From the NCBI RefSeq assembly GCF_001704115.1, contig NZ_CP016895.1, forward strand, positions 124,001 through 188,000: 64,000 nt of DNA, written 5' to 3'. A model generated the notes under the pieces. It saw only the letters and a program-made list of their open reading frames with translations, did no database searches and was not told the DNA's origin. Position 1 is the stretch's first letter. Every line of letters starts with the position of its first letter. Below are positions 1 through 9,625 of the stretch, piece by piece. Source of the stretch: Acinetobacter larvae. Its GTDB lineage: Bacteria; Pseudomonadota; Gammaproteobacteria; Pseudomonadales; Moraxellaceae. A program made the position numbers and the translations under genes.

Positions 1-910
1 TATTTTTTAAATCTGTGCGCATCACATAAATGCGAGCAGAGCTTGCTGATTCAGGATTGATTCCTTCACTTTCACCAAGCACATCGCTCAATTTCATGCC
101 TTGATCGCGTAGAGCGAGTGCAATATTTTTGTTTGATTCACCCATGACATAGAGTTTTTGCTCTTGTTTGGTATTGATGTATAACGTGTCATTGGGTTGA
201 ATCAGCAGCTGATGTAGCGATAAACCTTCTTTTTCTAGGGCAATAACATTGAGGTCATAGGTTTGTCGGTCACGAATTAATTGAATATTGGTATTATCTC
301 CAGACTCTGTATTGATTCCACCCGCCATACTTAATGCAGTATAGATACTAATGGGTTGATCATTTAATGTGTATTGCCCGCTTTTTACTACCTGACCATT
401 TACAAAATAGCGTTGCCCTTCATAAGATACAACACGTACAACGACATCTGGATGTTTGAGATAAACAGCAAATTTTTGTTGTAAGAATTGATTTGCTTCA
501 GCTAAAGTTTGACCGGCAATATGTATACGCCCCAATAAAGGGAGTTGTAAGAAACCAGAAGGATCTATTTGATAGCCGATAGCAGAAGCATTGTTTGAAT
601 TGGGTTGTATGGGCTGAGTGATTTCTGGATATGCCCATAACTGTATAGATAAAACATCACCGGGACTAAGATAATAGGTTTTTTGCTGTTTTTTAAATAA
701 TCCACGGATTCTTTCAATATTGGTATCGAGTGCAAAACCTGTTTGAGGAATATTTTGTTGCGTCAGTTGTACGACATCTACTACAGCACCTTGCTTGGTG
801 GTGAATTGTCCTTGACTTGGTAGGTCATAGGTCTTTAGACCTGAAGTTAAGGCGCAGCTCATCAGCATATATGCCGTGAATAGATAAACAAAACACTGAG
901 GATAGCTCAT
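1..910 (-). CDS. wza: Wza outer-membrane polysaccharide export lipoprotein (3' end outside window)
   Basis: This gene was read by hand on the minus strand, from an ATG at 910 to the left edge, about 303 codons without a stop. AGAGGA lies eight bases before the ATG. The N-terminus is a lipoprotein signal with a lipobox ending at Cys19 (LMSC), as expected for an outer-membrane lipoprotein. The body contains the poly-export phrase YYLSPGDVLSIQLWAYPEI and later SLBB-type segments. Wza forms the octameric outer-membrane channel through which capsule leaves the cell, working with Wzc and Wzb. Those two genes would be expected just beyond the left edge in the usual Acinetobacter order. The gene is divergent from the capsule synthesis cluster. 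Only the C-terminal part is missing. Identity is firm. Confidence 0.93.
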   Translation of the reverse strand, partial: MSYPQCFVYLFTAYMLMSCALTSGLKTYDLPSQGQFTTKQGAVVDVVQLTQQNIPQTGFALDTNIERIRGLFKKQQKTYYLSPGDVLSIQLWAYPEITQPIQPNSNNASAIGYQIDPSGFLQLPLLGRIHIAGQTLAEANQFLQQKFAVYLKHPDVVVRVVSYEGQRYFVNGQVVKSGQYTLNDQPISIYTALSMAGGINTESGDNTNIQLIRDRQTYDLNVIALEKEGLSLHQLLIQPNDTLYINTKQEQKLYVMGESNKNIALALRDQGMKLSDVLGESEGINPESASSARIYVMRTDLKN

Positions 911-1813
911 ATCTATCATCCTCTAAGCTAAAATATTGTTTGATCCCTTTGATATCAAAATATATCGACTGGTCTTTTGATGACAGTTGAGATATTGAAG
1001 GAATTATAAAGACCTTATTATTTCTATGCGGTCGGTTGAAAAGACTCTATTTTTTATAGCAGCAGATTAGCCTTTATCTACTGATGTGCAGAGTGATTTC
1101 ATGTCTTAGCAAAAGATAAATCTTAGCAAAAGATAAATTGTTGTTTAGCAACTTTAAAAACACATCTTATTTTTTTGCTTTATTCTGATGCAAATACTAT
1201 TTGCTGTGCTTCAGTAAAATATAATGGAGTTTAGTGAGTACAATGTGATACGAATAATAAGATAGTTTTTCTAAAAACATTGACTATTCTATAAGATAAA
1301 TGGTTTTTTTATAAAAAAATCTATTTATTCTATTTGTATATAAAATTTATTCTATTATTTATTTAGAGTAAAAAGGAATTGAATACGGCATTGTAGTTTT
1401 AAAATAAATATACAAAATGATGCTCTGTTTAGTGAAATAAAATTTATCTGATCGTTGGTTATTCTTGTTGTCTTTCACAGCGGGATCTGAAGAATCTTGC
1501 ATTCAAGTTATAGAGTCGTTATTGGTCGGAAAATTTAGGTTAAATGACCATTGAGCAGATTTAAAGTCTGTAAAAAGAATTTTTATAACAATAAAGCGCT
1601 GTTTGTAAATAAAAAATATTAAATTAAGATTTAATCTGAAAATGATAGACAGGATATAGGGACTGTATTAAGTTTGCTGTATTGCGATTTAAGCTTTTTA
1701 TATTTGGATTACTTTAAATTAAAAGTAATTTTTCACAATGAATATTATAAATAATAAAATTAAAAACTCATCATGACTGTATTGTTATATCTCATAAAGC
1801 TAGGAGCATGGTT
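911..1813. other. AT-rich divergent intergenic region between wza and the capsule cluster
   Basis: About 900 bases without a convincing gene on either strand. The stretch is very rich in A and T. It must hold the promoters for the wza export operon (leftward) and for the acyltransferase gene (rightward). I could not pick out a convincing -35/-10 pair. The only structured element I see is the 17-base tandem repeat at 1104-1137. Confidence 0.6.
1104..1137. repeat. Perfect 17-bp tandem duplication
   Basis: The unit TCTTAGCAAAAGATAAA occurs twice back to back, at 1104-1120 and 1121-1137, with no mismatch. It lies about 200 bases upstream of wza, in the divergent promoter region. It could be a duplicated protein-binding site or a replication-slippage product. 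The sequence alone does not decide. Confidence 0.8.
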
Positions 1814-2767
1814 ATGACTTTTTCTGTTAGAAAATATGTTGCAGCAGATCGGTTGCAATGGAATACTTTTTTATCTGGTTGTAAAAACAATCATTTTATG
1901 TTTCATCGGGATTTTATGGAATATCATGCCGATCGGTTTGAGGATTTTTCCTTATTGATTGTTGATGATAAAAATAAAATTGTCAGTATATTGCCCGGTA
2001 ATATTGAACAGCATATTTTTTATAGCCATCAAGGTCTAACATTTGGTGGCTTTTTGGTCGATAAAAATATCCATGCGAGTGAGTTTATAGAAATTTTTGA
2101 GCTGGTAAAAGTATTCTTAAAACAGCAGAACATTGAAAAAATTATCTATAAACCGATTCCGAATATCTATCATCAATATCCAGCCCAAGAGGATCTCTAT
2201 GCGTTATTTCGGAGTAATGCGCAACTTAACCGACGTGATATTAGCTCATCCATATTAATTCACAATGCTTATAAATATTCACGTGCGAAGCGTTGGGGAA
2301 TCAATAAGGCACGGCGGGAGGGTGTTTTGTGTCTAGAAATACAAAAACCGAGTGAAGTTTGGGGAGTCATCCGTGAAGTCTTATCTGAATTTCATGATGC
2401 CAATCCAGTACATAATGAGCAGGAGATAGATTATTTAAAAGAAAAATTTCCAAAAAATATTAAAGTTTATGCTGCGCAGCATCAGGGAAATAATATTGCA
2501 GCATGTGTTACATTTGAGACAGAAGAAGTTGTACATACTCAATATTTAGCGTCGAGTAAACTTGGAAGAGACTTACATGCATTAGATCTACTGATTGATC
2601 ATGTTATTTTACAGTGCTCAACTTACGCTAAAATTTTAGATTTTGGGATATCATGTGAAAATAATGGTCATTATTTAAATAATGGTTTGATTAATCAAAA
2701 AGAAAGTTTTGGTGCTCGATCTATCGTTTATGATTTATATAGTGTTGATTTAACGGTTATAGAGTAA
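1814..2767 (+). CDS. FemAB/GNAT-like acyltransferase at the capsule locus edge
   Basis: Predicted 317 residues. I chose the ATG at 1814 because AGGAG at 1802-1806 is seven bases before it; the ATG at 1808 would leave only one base of spacing. The C-terminal half carries the CoA-type acyltransferase pattern: QYLASSKLGRDLHALDLL near residue 242 and DFGISCENNGHYLNNGL near residue 276. This matches GNAT enzymes of the FemAB-like group, which transfer acyl or aminoacyl groups to amines. There is no signal peptide, so it is cytoplasmic. It stands alone between two AT-rich gaps, ahead of gna. A role in acylating a capsule amino sugar is plausible but inferred. The substrate is unknown. Confidence 0.72.
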   Translation: MTFSVRKYVAADRLQWNTFLSGCKNNHFMFHRDFMEYHADRFEDFSLLIVDDKNKIVSILPGNIEQHIFYSHQGLTFGGFLVDKNIHASEFIEIFELVKVFLKQQNIEKIIYKPIPNIYHQYPAQEDLYALFRSNAQLNRRDISSSILIHNAYKYSRAKRWGINKARREGVLCLEIQKPSEVWGVIREVLSEFHDANPVHNEQEIDYLKEKFPKNIKVYAAQHQGNNIAACVTFETEEVVHTQYLASSKLGRDLHALDLLIDHVILQCSTYAKILDFGISCENNGHYLNNGLINQKESFGARSIVYDLYSVDLTVIE

Positions 2768-3077
2768 TGCTGTCGTAGCGTAATCATAGAAAATGAATAT
2801 CCCGATCTATGGTATTTTATATATGGTATTTTGAATTTATAAAATATTCGAAAGTTGGTATTTAAAAAACATAGCAGTTTTTAAATAATTTTTTGAATCA
2901 AATAAAAGCAATTAATCTTGTGCCATATATCCGTTTTTTAAACACATAAACATATTTTTGCTTAGAATGGTATTTTAAATCTGAGCGAACAAGACTAGCA
3001 CAATTTTTGCTATGTTTTAGCTGCTAAAAAGTTTAATATATTGCATAACATGCGATAATTTATTGAGTTTTTAATAT
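2768..3077. other. AT-rich gap before gna
   Basis: About 310 bases with no gene. An 11-base direct repeat (TATGGTATTTT) sits at 2808-2818 and 2822-2832. The region probably contains the promoter for gna and the downstream capsule genes. I could not identify a well-spaced -35/-10 pair. No clear terminator for the upstream acyltransferase is visible. Confidence 0.5.
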
Positions 3078-4358
3078 ATGTTTCAACTTGATCAGCTTAA
3101 AATTGCAATCATCGGACTAGGCTATGTTGGTCTACCACTAGCTGTAGAGTTTGGTAAACGTATTAAAACCATTGGATTTGATATAAATTCAAAAAGAATT
3201 CAAGAGCTTAGACAGGGTGTTGATCATACATTAGAAGTAACCGCGCAAGAATTACAGCAGGCTGAGCAGTTACAATATAGTCATGACTTAGCAGATCTAG
3301 CCGATTATAACTTTTATATTGTGACTGTTCCGACGCCGATAGATGATTTTAAACAACCAGATTTACAACCTTTGGTTCGTGCCTCGCAATCGATTGCACA
3401 TGTGTTAAAAAAGGGTGATATCGTTGTTTATGAGTCTACGGTCTATCCTGGTGCGACGGAAGAAGTTTGTGTACCCGTACTGGAACAAGGTTCAGGCTTA
3501 GTGTTCAATCAGGATTTTTATGTGGGGTATAGCCCAGAACGTATTAATCCTGGTGATAAACAACGCCGTGTCACCAATATTTTAAAAATCACCTCTGGAT
3601 CAACCGCAGATGTTGCTGCGTATATTGATCAAGTGTATGCCTTGATTATTCAAGCAGGCACTTATCTGGCACCAAGTATTAAAGTTGCTGAAGCAGCAAA
3701 AGTTATTGAAAATACACAACGCGATGTCAATATCGCACTTATTAATGAATTATCTTTAATTTTTAATAAGATGAATATTGATACAGAGGAGGTCCTAAAG
3801 GCAGCAGGAACCAAATGGAACTTTCTACCTTTTCGCCCAGGCTTGGTGGGTGGGCATTGTATTGGGGTCGATCCGTATTATTTGACTCACAAAGCACAGT
3901 CTATAGGTTTGCATCCTGAGATTATTCTGGCTGCACGTCGTTTAAACGATCGTATGGGAGAACATGTTGCGACACAATTGATCAAGGAAATGGTCAAAAA
4001 GCGCATACAGGTTGTTGGCTCTAAAATTTTAGTGATGGGCTTAAGCTTTAAAGAAAATTGCCCAGATATTCGTAATACTAAAATTGTAGATATGGTTAAG
4101 GCGCTACAAGAATATGATTTAGATCTCGATATTTACGACCCATGGGTTGATCCAGATGAAGTGGAACAGGAATATGGGCTAAGACCAATACCTGATATTG
4201 AGACCAAAGGTCATTATGATGCCATTATTATTGCATTGGCACATGATCAATTTAAGCAGATGAGCGCAGCAGAATTCTTAGCCTTGGGCAAAGAAAAGCA
4301 TGTCTTATATGACTTAAAGTATATATTAGATAAAAACTTTACCGATATCAGATTATAA
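3078..4358 (+). CDS. gna: Gna, UDP-N-acetylhexosamine 6-dehydrogenase (TviB/WbpA type)
   Basis: A 426-residue NAD-dependent nucleotide-sugar dehydrogenase. It oxidises C6 of a UDP-N-acetylhexosamine to the uronic acid, giving a UDP-GlcNAcA or UDP-GalNAcA type precursor for capsule. The N-terminus has the Rossmann motif GLGYVGLP. The catalytic Cys261 is present in [20 protein letters not shown] is typical of the Vi-antigen TviB subgroup rather than of glucose dehydrogenases. It is the first gene of the tightly packed synthesis cluster, 67 bases ahead of rmlB. No dedicated Gne2-type 4-epimerase lies beside it, so the final uronic acid is uncertain. Gne1 at the far end could provide UDP-GalNAc. 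Confidence 0.9.
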   Translation: MFQLDQLKIAIIGLGYVGLPLAVEFGKRIKTIGFDINSKRIQELRQGVDHTLEVTAQELQQAEQLQYSHDLADLADYNFYIVTVPTPIDDFKQPDLQPLVRASQSIAHVLKKGDIVVYESTVYPGATEEVCVPVLEQGSGLVFNQDFYVGYSPERINPGDKQRRVTNILKITSGSTADVAAYIDQVYALIIQAGTYLAPSIKVAEAAKVIENTQRDVNIALINELSLIFNKMNIDTEEVLKAAGTKWNFLPFRPGLVGGHCIGVDPYYLTHKAQSIGLHPEIILAARRLNDRMGEHVATQLIKEMVKKRIQVVGSKILVMGLSFKENCPDIRNTKIVDMVKALQEYDLDLDIYDPWVDPDEVEQEYGLRPIPDIETKGHYDAIIIALAHDQFKQMSAAEFLALGKEKHVLYDLKYILDKNFTDIRL

Positions 4359-4425
4359 TTCTAAAAGCATCTGATCAACATTGTGGTCATAGCAATGTGA
4401 TGCACAATATCGACTGAGAGATTTT

Positions 4426-5514
4426 ATGAACATTTTGCTTACCGGTGGTGCTGGCTTTATCGGTTCAGCTGTTGTGCGGTATATTATTCAACACACGCAA
4501 GATTCTGTTTTAAATATCGATAAATTGACTTATGCAGGCAATTTAGAGTCTTTAAGCAGTGTGGCGGATAATCCACGCTATCAATTTCAACAACTTGATA
4601 TTTGTGATGCAGAAGCATTGGCTAAGGCTTTTAGCAGTTTTAAGCCAGATGTAGTGATGCATTTGGCGGCCGAATCACATGTTGATCGCTCCATTGATGG
4701 TCCTGCCGCGTTCATTCAAACCAATATCGTCGGCACCTATACATTATTAGAGGCGGCGCGGCAGTATTGGGCGCAATGTAGCCACAGTCAACAACAGCGT
4801 TTTCGGTTTCATCATATTTCTACAGATGAAGTCTTTGGTGATCTGAGCGATCCGACGGCATTATTTACCGAACAAAGCCATTATGCGCCAAGTTCACCGT
4901 ATTCGGCGTCGAAAGCTAGTTCAGATCATCTGGTACGTGCTTGGTATCGTACCTATGGTTTACCGACGATCGTCAGCAATTGCTCCAATAACTATGGACC
5001 TTACCATTTCCCAGAAAAACTCATTCCACTGGTTATTCTCAATGCCATAGAAGGCAAACCTTTGCCCATTTATGGTCGTGGTGATCAAATTCGGGATTGG
5101 CTGTATGTCGAAGATCATGCGCGAGCCTTATATCGGGTTGTCACTCAAGGTTGTGTTGGTGAAACTTATAATATCGGCGGGCATAATGAAAAACAGAACA
5201 TAGAAGTGGTTGAACATATTTGTGGTATTTTGGATGAATTGAAACCGCGTACCGATCATAAATCGTATCGGGAACAAATTTGTTTTGTGCAAGATCGTCC
5301 TGGGCATGACCTGCGTTATGCGATTGATGCCAGCAAAATAGCGGCTACACTGCATTGGACACCCGAAGAAAGTTTTGAAACTGGCATTTATAAAACAGTG
5401 CAATGGTATTTGCAGCATCTAGATTGGTGCCAACGCGTGCAAGATGGTCGTTATCAGCGGCAACGTTTAGGGGTAAATCAATTCGAGGGAAAACGATTAG
5501 AGGTAAACCAATGA
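4426..5514 (+). CDS. rmlB: dTDP-glucose 4,6-dehydratase RmlB
   Basis: A 362-residue extended short-chain dehydrogenase. It converts dTDP-glucose to dTDP-4-keto-6-deoxyglucose in the cytoplasm. Visible features are the NAD motif GGAGFIGS near the N-terminus, the catalytic Asp134-Glu135 pair in STDEVFGDL, and Tyr159-x3-Lys163. [18 protein letters not shown] is a strong RmlB signature. The stop codon overlaps the rmlA start (ATGA), so the two are translationally coupled. The C-terminal tail is odd: its last residues come from a degenerate 15-base triplication (5464-5508), giving a repeated five-residue pattern. RmlC and RmlD are absent from the cluster, so the product feeds the 3-aminosugar branch. 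Confidence 0.95.
   Translation: MNILLTGGAGFIGSAVVRYIIQHTQDSVLNIDKLTYAGNLESLSSVADNPRYQFQQLDICDAEALAKAFSSFKPDVVMHLAAESHVDRSIDGPAAFIQTNIVGTYTLLEAARQYWAQCSHSQQQRFRFHHISTDEVFGDLSDPTALFTEQSHYAPSSPYSASKASSDHLVRAWYRTYGLPTIVSNCSNNYGPYHFPEKLIPLVILNAIEGKPLPIYGRGDQIRDWLYVEDHARALYRVVTQGCVGETYNIGGHNEKQNIEVVEHICGILDELKPRTDHKSYREQICFVQDRPGHDLRYAIDASKIAATLHWTPEESFETGIYKTVQWYLQHLDWCQRVQDGRYQRQRLGVNQFEGKRLEVNQ
5464..5508 (+). repeat. Degenerate 15-bp x3 tandem repeat at the rmlB/rmlA junction
   Basis: Three consecutive 15-base units start at 5464, 5479 and 5494. Unit 1 matches unit 3 at 12 of 15 positions, and unit 2 matches unit 3 at 11 of 15. In the rmlB frame they encode [10 protein letters not shown] and RLEVN. 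In the rmlA frame the RGK pattern repeats. Each unit contains an AGGGG, GAGGG or GAGG purine run, so the rmlA ribosome-binding site appears to have been triplicated. Confidence 0.75.
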
Positions 5515-6392
5515 AAACAACAAAAGGGATTATTCTTGCAGGGGGTTCAGGTTCTCGTTTATATCCGATCACAAAAGGAGTCTCTAAACAGCTGTTGCCG
5601 ATTTATGATAAACCTATGATTTATTATCCATTATCTGTTTTGATGCTGGCAGGTATACCCGAGATATTAATTATTACCACTCCAGAAGATAGCGAAGGCT
5701 TTAAACGCTTATTGGGTGATGGCTCTTCTTTGGGGATAAAACTACAATATGCCATTCAACCGAGCCCAGATGGTTTGGCGCAAGCATTTATTATTGGTGA
5801 AGAATTTATTGGTGATGGGCACGTCTGTTTAGTCTTAGGCGATAATATATTTTATGGTCAAGGATTTACCCCAATGTTAAGACAAGCTGCTGCGCGTGAT
5901 CATGGGGCAACTGTTTTTGGTTATCAGGTCAAAGACCCAGAGCGCTTTGGTGTTGTTGAATTTGATGCTGAGAAACGTGCTATTTCTTTAGAAGAGAAAC
6001 CTGTTCAACCAAAGTCTAATTTTGCAGTGACGGGGCTGTACTTTTATGACCATGATGTCGTCGAGATTGCCAAACAAGTACGACCGTCTGCGCGAGGCGA
6101 ATTAGAAATTACCTCTATCAATCAAGCTTATTTAGAGCGTGGTGACTTGCATGTTGAACGATTAGGGCGGGGTTTTGCTTGGTTAGATACAGGTACACAT
6201 GAAAGTTTATTAGAAGCGGCGCAATTTGTAGAAACGCTTGAAAAACGTCAAGGTTATAAAGTTGCTTGTCTGGAAGAGATTGCCTTTAATCAAGGATGGT
6301 TAACTGCAGAACAGCTGTTACAGATTGGTCAAAGCATGCAAAAAAATGATTATGGGCAATATTTATTATCTTTGCTAAGAGAGCAAGCATGA
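5511..6392 (+). CDS. rmlA: Glucose-1-phosphate thymidylyltransferase RmlA
   Basis: A 293-residue nucleotidyltransferase that makes dTDP-glucose from dTTP and glucose-1-phosphate. The start at 5511 ([19 protein letters not shown]) overlaps the rmlB stop and gives the normal family length. A longer reading from 5403 would only translate rmlB sequence in another frame. The nucleotide-binding signature GGSGSRLYP and the sugar-site phrase [14 protein letters not shown] are present. [10 protein letters not shown] and [13 protein letters not shown] are also typical of RmlA. It overlaps the next gene by four bases. Its substrate links to Pgm at the end of the locus. Confidence 0.96.
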   Translation: MKTTKGIILAGGSGSRLYPITKGVSKQLLPIYDKPMIYYPLSVLMLAGIPEILIITTPEDSEGFKRLLGDGSSLGIKLQYAIQPSPDGLAQAFIIGEEFIGDGHVCLVLGDNIFYGQGFTPMLRQAAARDHGATVFGYQVKDPERFGVVEFDAEKRAISLEEKPVQPKSNFAVTGLYFYDHDVVEIAKQVRPSARGELEITSINQAYLERGDLHVERLGRGFAWLDTGTHESLLEAAQFVETLEKRQGYKVACLEEIAFNQGWLTAEQLLQIGQSMQKNDYGQYLLSLLREQA

Positions 6393-7246
6393 GTCTGATT
6401 CAATTAATAGATTTGCCCGATTATGCTGATGAACGCGGTGGTTTAGTTGCGATCGAGTCAAATCAGTCCATCCCTTTTGAGGTCAAACGTTTATATTATA
6501 TTTTTCAGACCACGCAGCAGCCACGCGGTTTTCATGCACATAAAGATTTACAGCAAATCGCGATTTGCCTAAAAGGACAATGTCGTTTTGTGCTCGATAA
6601 TGGTGAGCAAAAACAAGCGATCGTGTTAGATAATCCTCGACAAGGGCTTTTGCTTGATGGGGTAATTTGGCGAGAAATGCATGATTTTTCAGATGATTGC
6701 GTATTGTTAGTACTGGCGAGTGCGCATTATGATGAACAGGACTATATACGAGATTATGATGCATTTTTAAAATTTGCCCATCGCCCATTTATTCATGCTT
6801 TGGCTGATGTACATAGCCAACATATTGGGCAAAAAACATCTATTTGGCAGTATAGTGTGGTTTTGGCTGGTGCAAAAATTGGCGATCATTGCAATATATG
6901 TGCGCATACTTTTATCGAAAATGATGTCTCTATTGGCAATAATGTCACGATTAAATCAGGTGTTTATGTTTGGGATGGTATTCACTTAGCCGATGATGTG
7001 TTTGTTGGCCCTTGTGTTACTTTTACCAATGATAAAAAACCACGATCTAAGCAATATTCCGATGAATATCCTCGCACAGTTGTAGAGAAGGGTGCGAGTA
7101 TTGGGGCGAATGCAACGATTTTGCCGGGCATACGGATTGGTCAAAAAGCAATGGTAGGTGCTGGTGCTGTTGTGACCAAAGATGTGCCTGATCATGCCAT
7201 TGTTGTTGGTAATCCTGCTTATATTCAAGGATATGTCGAATTATGA
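6389..7246 (+). CDS. Fused dTDP-4-keto-6-deoxyhexose 3,4-ketoisomerase / sugar N-acetyltransferase
   Basis: A 285-residue two-domain protein. Residues 1 to about 130 are a cupin of the FdtA/QdtA (WxcM-like) type, with the conserved [11 protein letters not shown] segment carrying the catalytic histidines. Residues from about 140 to the end are a left-handed beta-helix acetyltransferase of the FdtC/QdtC type, with repeated hexapeptides such as [17 protein letters not shown] and the end motif [13 protein letters not shown]. The enzyme should move the keto group from C4 to C3 and later acetylate the 3-amino group placed by the next gene. Whether the sugar is Fuc3NAc or Qui3NAc depends on the stereochemistry of the isomerase and cannot be read here. 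The known fusions WxcM and FdtD have the domains in the opposite order. It overlaps both neighbours by four bases. Confidence 0.85.
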   Translation: MSLIQLIDLPDYADERGGLVAIESNQSIPFEVKRLYYIFQTTQQPRGFHAHKDLQQIAICLKGQCRFVLDNGEQKQAIVLDNPRQGLLLDGVIWREMHDFSDDCVLLVLASAHYDEQDYIRDYDAFLKFAHRPFIHALADVHSQHIGQKTSIWQYSVVLAGAKIGDHCNICAHTFIENDVSIGNNVTIKSGVYVWDGIHLADDVFVGPCVTFTNDKKPRSKQYSDEYPRTVVEKGASIGANATILPGIRIGQKAMVGAGAVVTKDVPDHAIVVGNPAYIQGYVEL

Positions 7247-8358
7247 TTCCATTTCTAGATCTAAAGTCCATCAATCAACAATATCAACAACAATTATTGG
7301 ATGCCTGCCAGCGTGTGATTACATCTGGTTGGTATATTGGTGGCACAGCACTGAAAAATTTTGAACAGAATTTTGCCGATTTCTGTCAAAGCCCTTATGC
7401 GGTAGGGGTTGCCAATGGCTTAGATGCTCTGATATTGACGCTGAAAGCGTGGAAAACAATGGGCAAGCTGCAAGATGGCGATGAAGTGATTGTTCCAGCC
7501 AATACCTATATCGCCAGTATTTTAGCGATTACAGCCAACCAATTAAAACCCGTTTTAGTTGAACCCGATTTAAAGAGTTTTAATCTAGATCCTCAAAAAA
7601 TTGAGGCTGCTATCAGTTCGCGGACCAAAGCGATTTTGGTGGTACATCTCTACGGACAGATGGCTGCAATGCCAGAGATTATGGCTATTGCCAAACAACA
7701 TCAACTCTTGGTCCTCGAAGATTGTGCACAAGCACATGGTGCGCAAATCGCTGGTAGAGTTGCAGGGAGTTGGGGCGATGCTGCTGCTTTTAGTTTTTAT
7801 CCAGGCAAGAATTTAGGTGCTTTGGGTGATGCTGGAGCGGTTATCACACAAGATGCTGAGCTGAGTGCCTTGGTCCGTGCTTTGGGCAATTATGGATCTT
7901 ACCAAAAATATCAACATGTTTATGAAGGTATAAATAGTCGTTTAGATGATATTCAAGCGGCGATGCTAGATGTCAAACTGTCCTATATTCTCGCTGAAAC
8001 GACACGACGCCGTGAAATTGCTACGTTTTATTTAACACATATTCAGAATCCATTGATACAGCTTCCAACCATTACCGGTTCAGCAAAAGATTATTTACAA
8101 CATGTTTGGCATTTATTTGTGATACGTTGCACGCATAGAGATGCACTACACCAGTACTTAGCCGATCATGGCATACAAACCCTGATTCATTACCCAATTC
8201 CTCCACATAAACAACAGGCTTACCATCAGTTTGCAGATCTATCATTACCAATTTCGGAGCAAATTCATCAAGAGGTGCTGAGTTTGCCGATTGGACCGAC
8301 GTTAAGCCTCGCAGATGCTGAGCAGGTGGTTCAGTTCTGTAATGCATTTACAGTCTAA
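7243..8358 (+). CDS. fdtB: dTDP-3-amino-3,6-dideoxyhexose aminotransferase (DegT/DnrJ/EryC1, FdtB/QdtB type)
   Basis: A 371-residue PLP-dependent sugar aminotransferase. It adds an amino group at C3 of dTDP-3-keto-6-deoxyhexose. The PLP lysine is Lys189 in [29 protein letters not shown] and EDCAQAHGA are family signatures near the cofactor site. The start overlaps the stop of the fused isomerase/acetyltransferase by four bases, so the two are coupled and form one pathway: isomerise, transaminate, acetylate. The name could equally be qdtB, because the gluco or galacto outcome is set by the isomerase. Family confidence is high and sugar confidence is moderate. Confidence 0.85.
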   Translation: MIPFLDLKSINQQYQQQLLDACQRVITSGWYIGGTALKNFEQNFADFCQSPYAVGVANGLDALILTLKAWKTMGKLQDGDEVIVPANTYIASILAITANQLKPVLVEPDLKSFNLDPQKIEAAISSRTKAILVVHLYGQMAAMPEIMAIAKQHQLLVLEDCAQAHGAQIAGRVAGSWGDAAAFSFYPGKNLGALGDAGAVITQDAELSALVRALGNYGSYQKYQHVYEGINSRLDDIQAAMLDVKLSYILAETTRRREIATFYLTHIQNPLIQLPTITGSAKDYLQHVWHLFVIRCTHRDALHQYLADHGIQTLIHYPIPPHKQQAYHQFADLSLPISEQIHQEVLSLPIGPTLSLADAEQVVQFCNAFTV

Positions 8359-8364
8359 TGTGCC

Positions 8365-9624
8365 ATGGGTTTATTTAAAACCAGCATTTTAAATGGAATC
8401 GCCGTTCTGATTCGGACGTTGACCATGTTTATTCTCAATAAAATTTTGGCAGTCTATGTTGGTCCAGCCGGTTATGCTGCAATTGGTCAGTTTCAAAATT
8501 TTATTCAAATGATTACCGCCTTCGCTGGTGGTGCGATTAACAATGGCATTATTAAATATACTGCAGAATATCATGAGGATGCTGCAGCTCAGCGCCGTAT
8601 TTGGCAAACTGCAGGTAGCCTTGTTTTAATTTTTAGTTTTGTTTTTTCTATTTTACTGTTGTTATTCCATCAAAGTTTATCTAGCTATTTGTTTAAGCGA
8701 GCGGACTATGCTGGTGTGCTACTTTTCTTTGCCATATTTTTAGTCTTTTTTAATTTAAATACGTTTTTGCTGGCCATTTTAAATGGCAAAAAAGAAATTC
8801 CTAAACTGGTGCTGGCAAATATTTTAGGAAGTATTTTTTCATTATTGCTGACCAGTGCTCTAGCAATTTTTTATGGTATTTATGGTGCATTAATCGCGCT
8901 TTCTATTTATCAATCTTTGGCTTTTCTGGTCACCTTTTTGATTAGCTATCGTGCTCCTTGGTTTCAACTGCAACATTTTTATGGCAAAGTCGATCCCGCA
9001 ATTGCCAGCAAGTTCTTGGCTTTTGCCGCGATGGCATTGGTGAGTGCAATTTGTGTACCACTCTCACAAATGGTGATTCGGGATTATTTGAGCCATCAGT
9101 TTAACAGTACCTATGCGGGTTATTGGGAAGCCATGATCCGCCTTAGCAGTGCCTATTTATTATTGGTGACCACCACGCTCAGCGTATATTATCTACCCCG
9201 TTTGTCAGAACTTACACAATTACAAGACATTAAAAAAGAAATCTATATAGGCTATAAATTCATTTTCCCCTTGGCTGTCTTGGCTGGTCTGGTGGCATAT
9301 GGATTACGTGATTGGGTTATCACCTTACTTTACACGCCGCAGTTCCACCCAATGCGAGATTTGTTTTTCTGGCAAATGTTAGGTGACGCACTCAAAATAG
9401 GCAGCTGGATTTTAGCCTATTTAATGTTGAGCAAAGCGATGACACGTTTGTTTATTACCACAGAAATTATTTTTGCACTGACATCGATTGCTTGGACGTA
9501 TATTTGCACCCAGTTATTTGGTTTTGAGGGCGTATCCATTGCTCATGTACTGAATTATGGCGTGTATTGGTTGGTCATAGGGTTTTGTATATTTTCTAAA
9601 TTAAACAACACCAAAGAGGCATAG
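8365..9624 (+). CDS. wzx: Wzx capsule repeat-unit flippase
   Basis: A 419-residue polytopic inner-membrane protein of the MATE/oligosaccharide-flippase type, with about ten to twelve hydrophobic segments across its length. The N-terminal ILNGIAVLIRTLTMFILNKI and the following GPAGYAAIGQFQNF phrase resemble WzxE-like O-unit translocases. It should move the lipid-linked K unit to the periplasmic face for polymerisation by Wzy. It starts seven bases after the aminotransferase stop and ends next to a GTG-started glycosyltransferase gene. Specificity cannot be read from sequence. Confidence 0.88.
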   Translation: MGLFKTSILNGIAVLIRTLTMFILNKILAVYVGPAGYAAIGQFQNFIQMITAFAGGAINNGIIKYTAEYHEDAAAQRRIWQTAGSLVLIFSFVFSILLLLFHQSLSSYLFKRADYAGVLLFFAIFLVFFNLNTFLLAILNGKKEIPKLVLANILGSIFSLLLTSALAIFYGIYGALIALSIYQSLAFLVTFLISYRAPWFQLQHFYGKVDPAIASKFLAFAAMALVSAICVPLSQMVIRDYLSHQFNSTYAGYWEAMIRLSSAYLLLVTTTLSVYYLPRLSELTQLQDIKKEIYIGYKFIFPLAVLAGLVAYGLRDWVITLLYTPQFHPMRDLFFWQMLGDALKIGSWILAYLMLSKAMTRLFITTEIIFALTSIAWTYICTQLFGFEGVSIAHVLNYGVYWLVIGFCIFSKLNNTKEA

Positions 9625-9625
9625 T

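Noticed and set aside
5403..5510. N-terminal extension of RmlA
   Set aside because: It reads the rmlB tail in another frame. The ATG at 5511 gives the normal length and couples to the rmlB stop.
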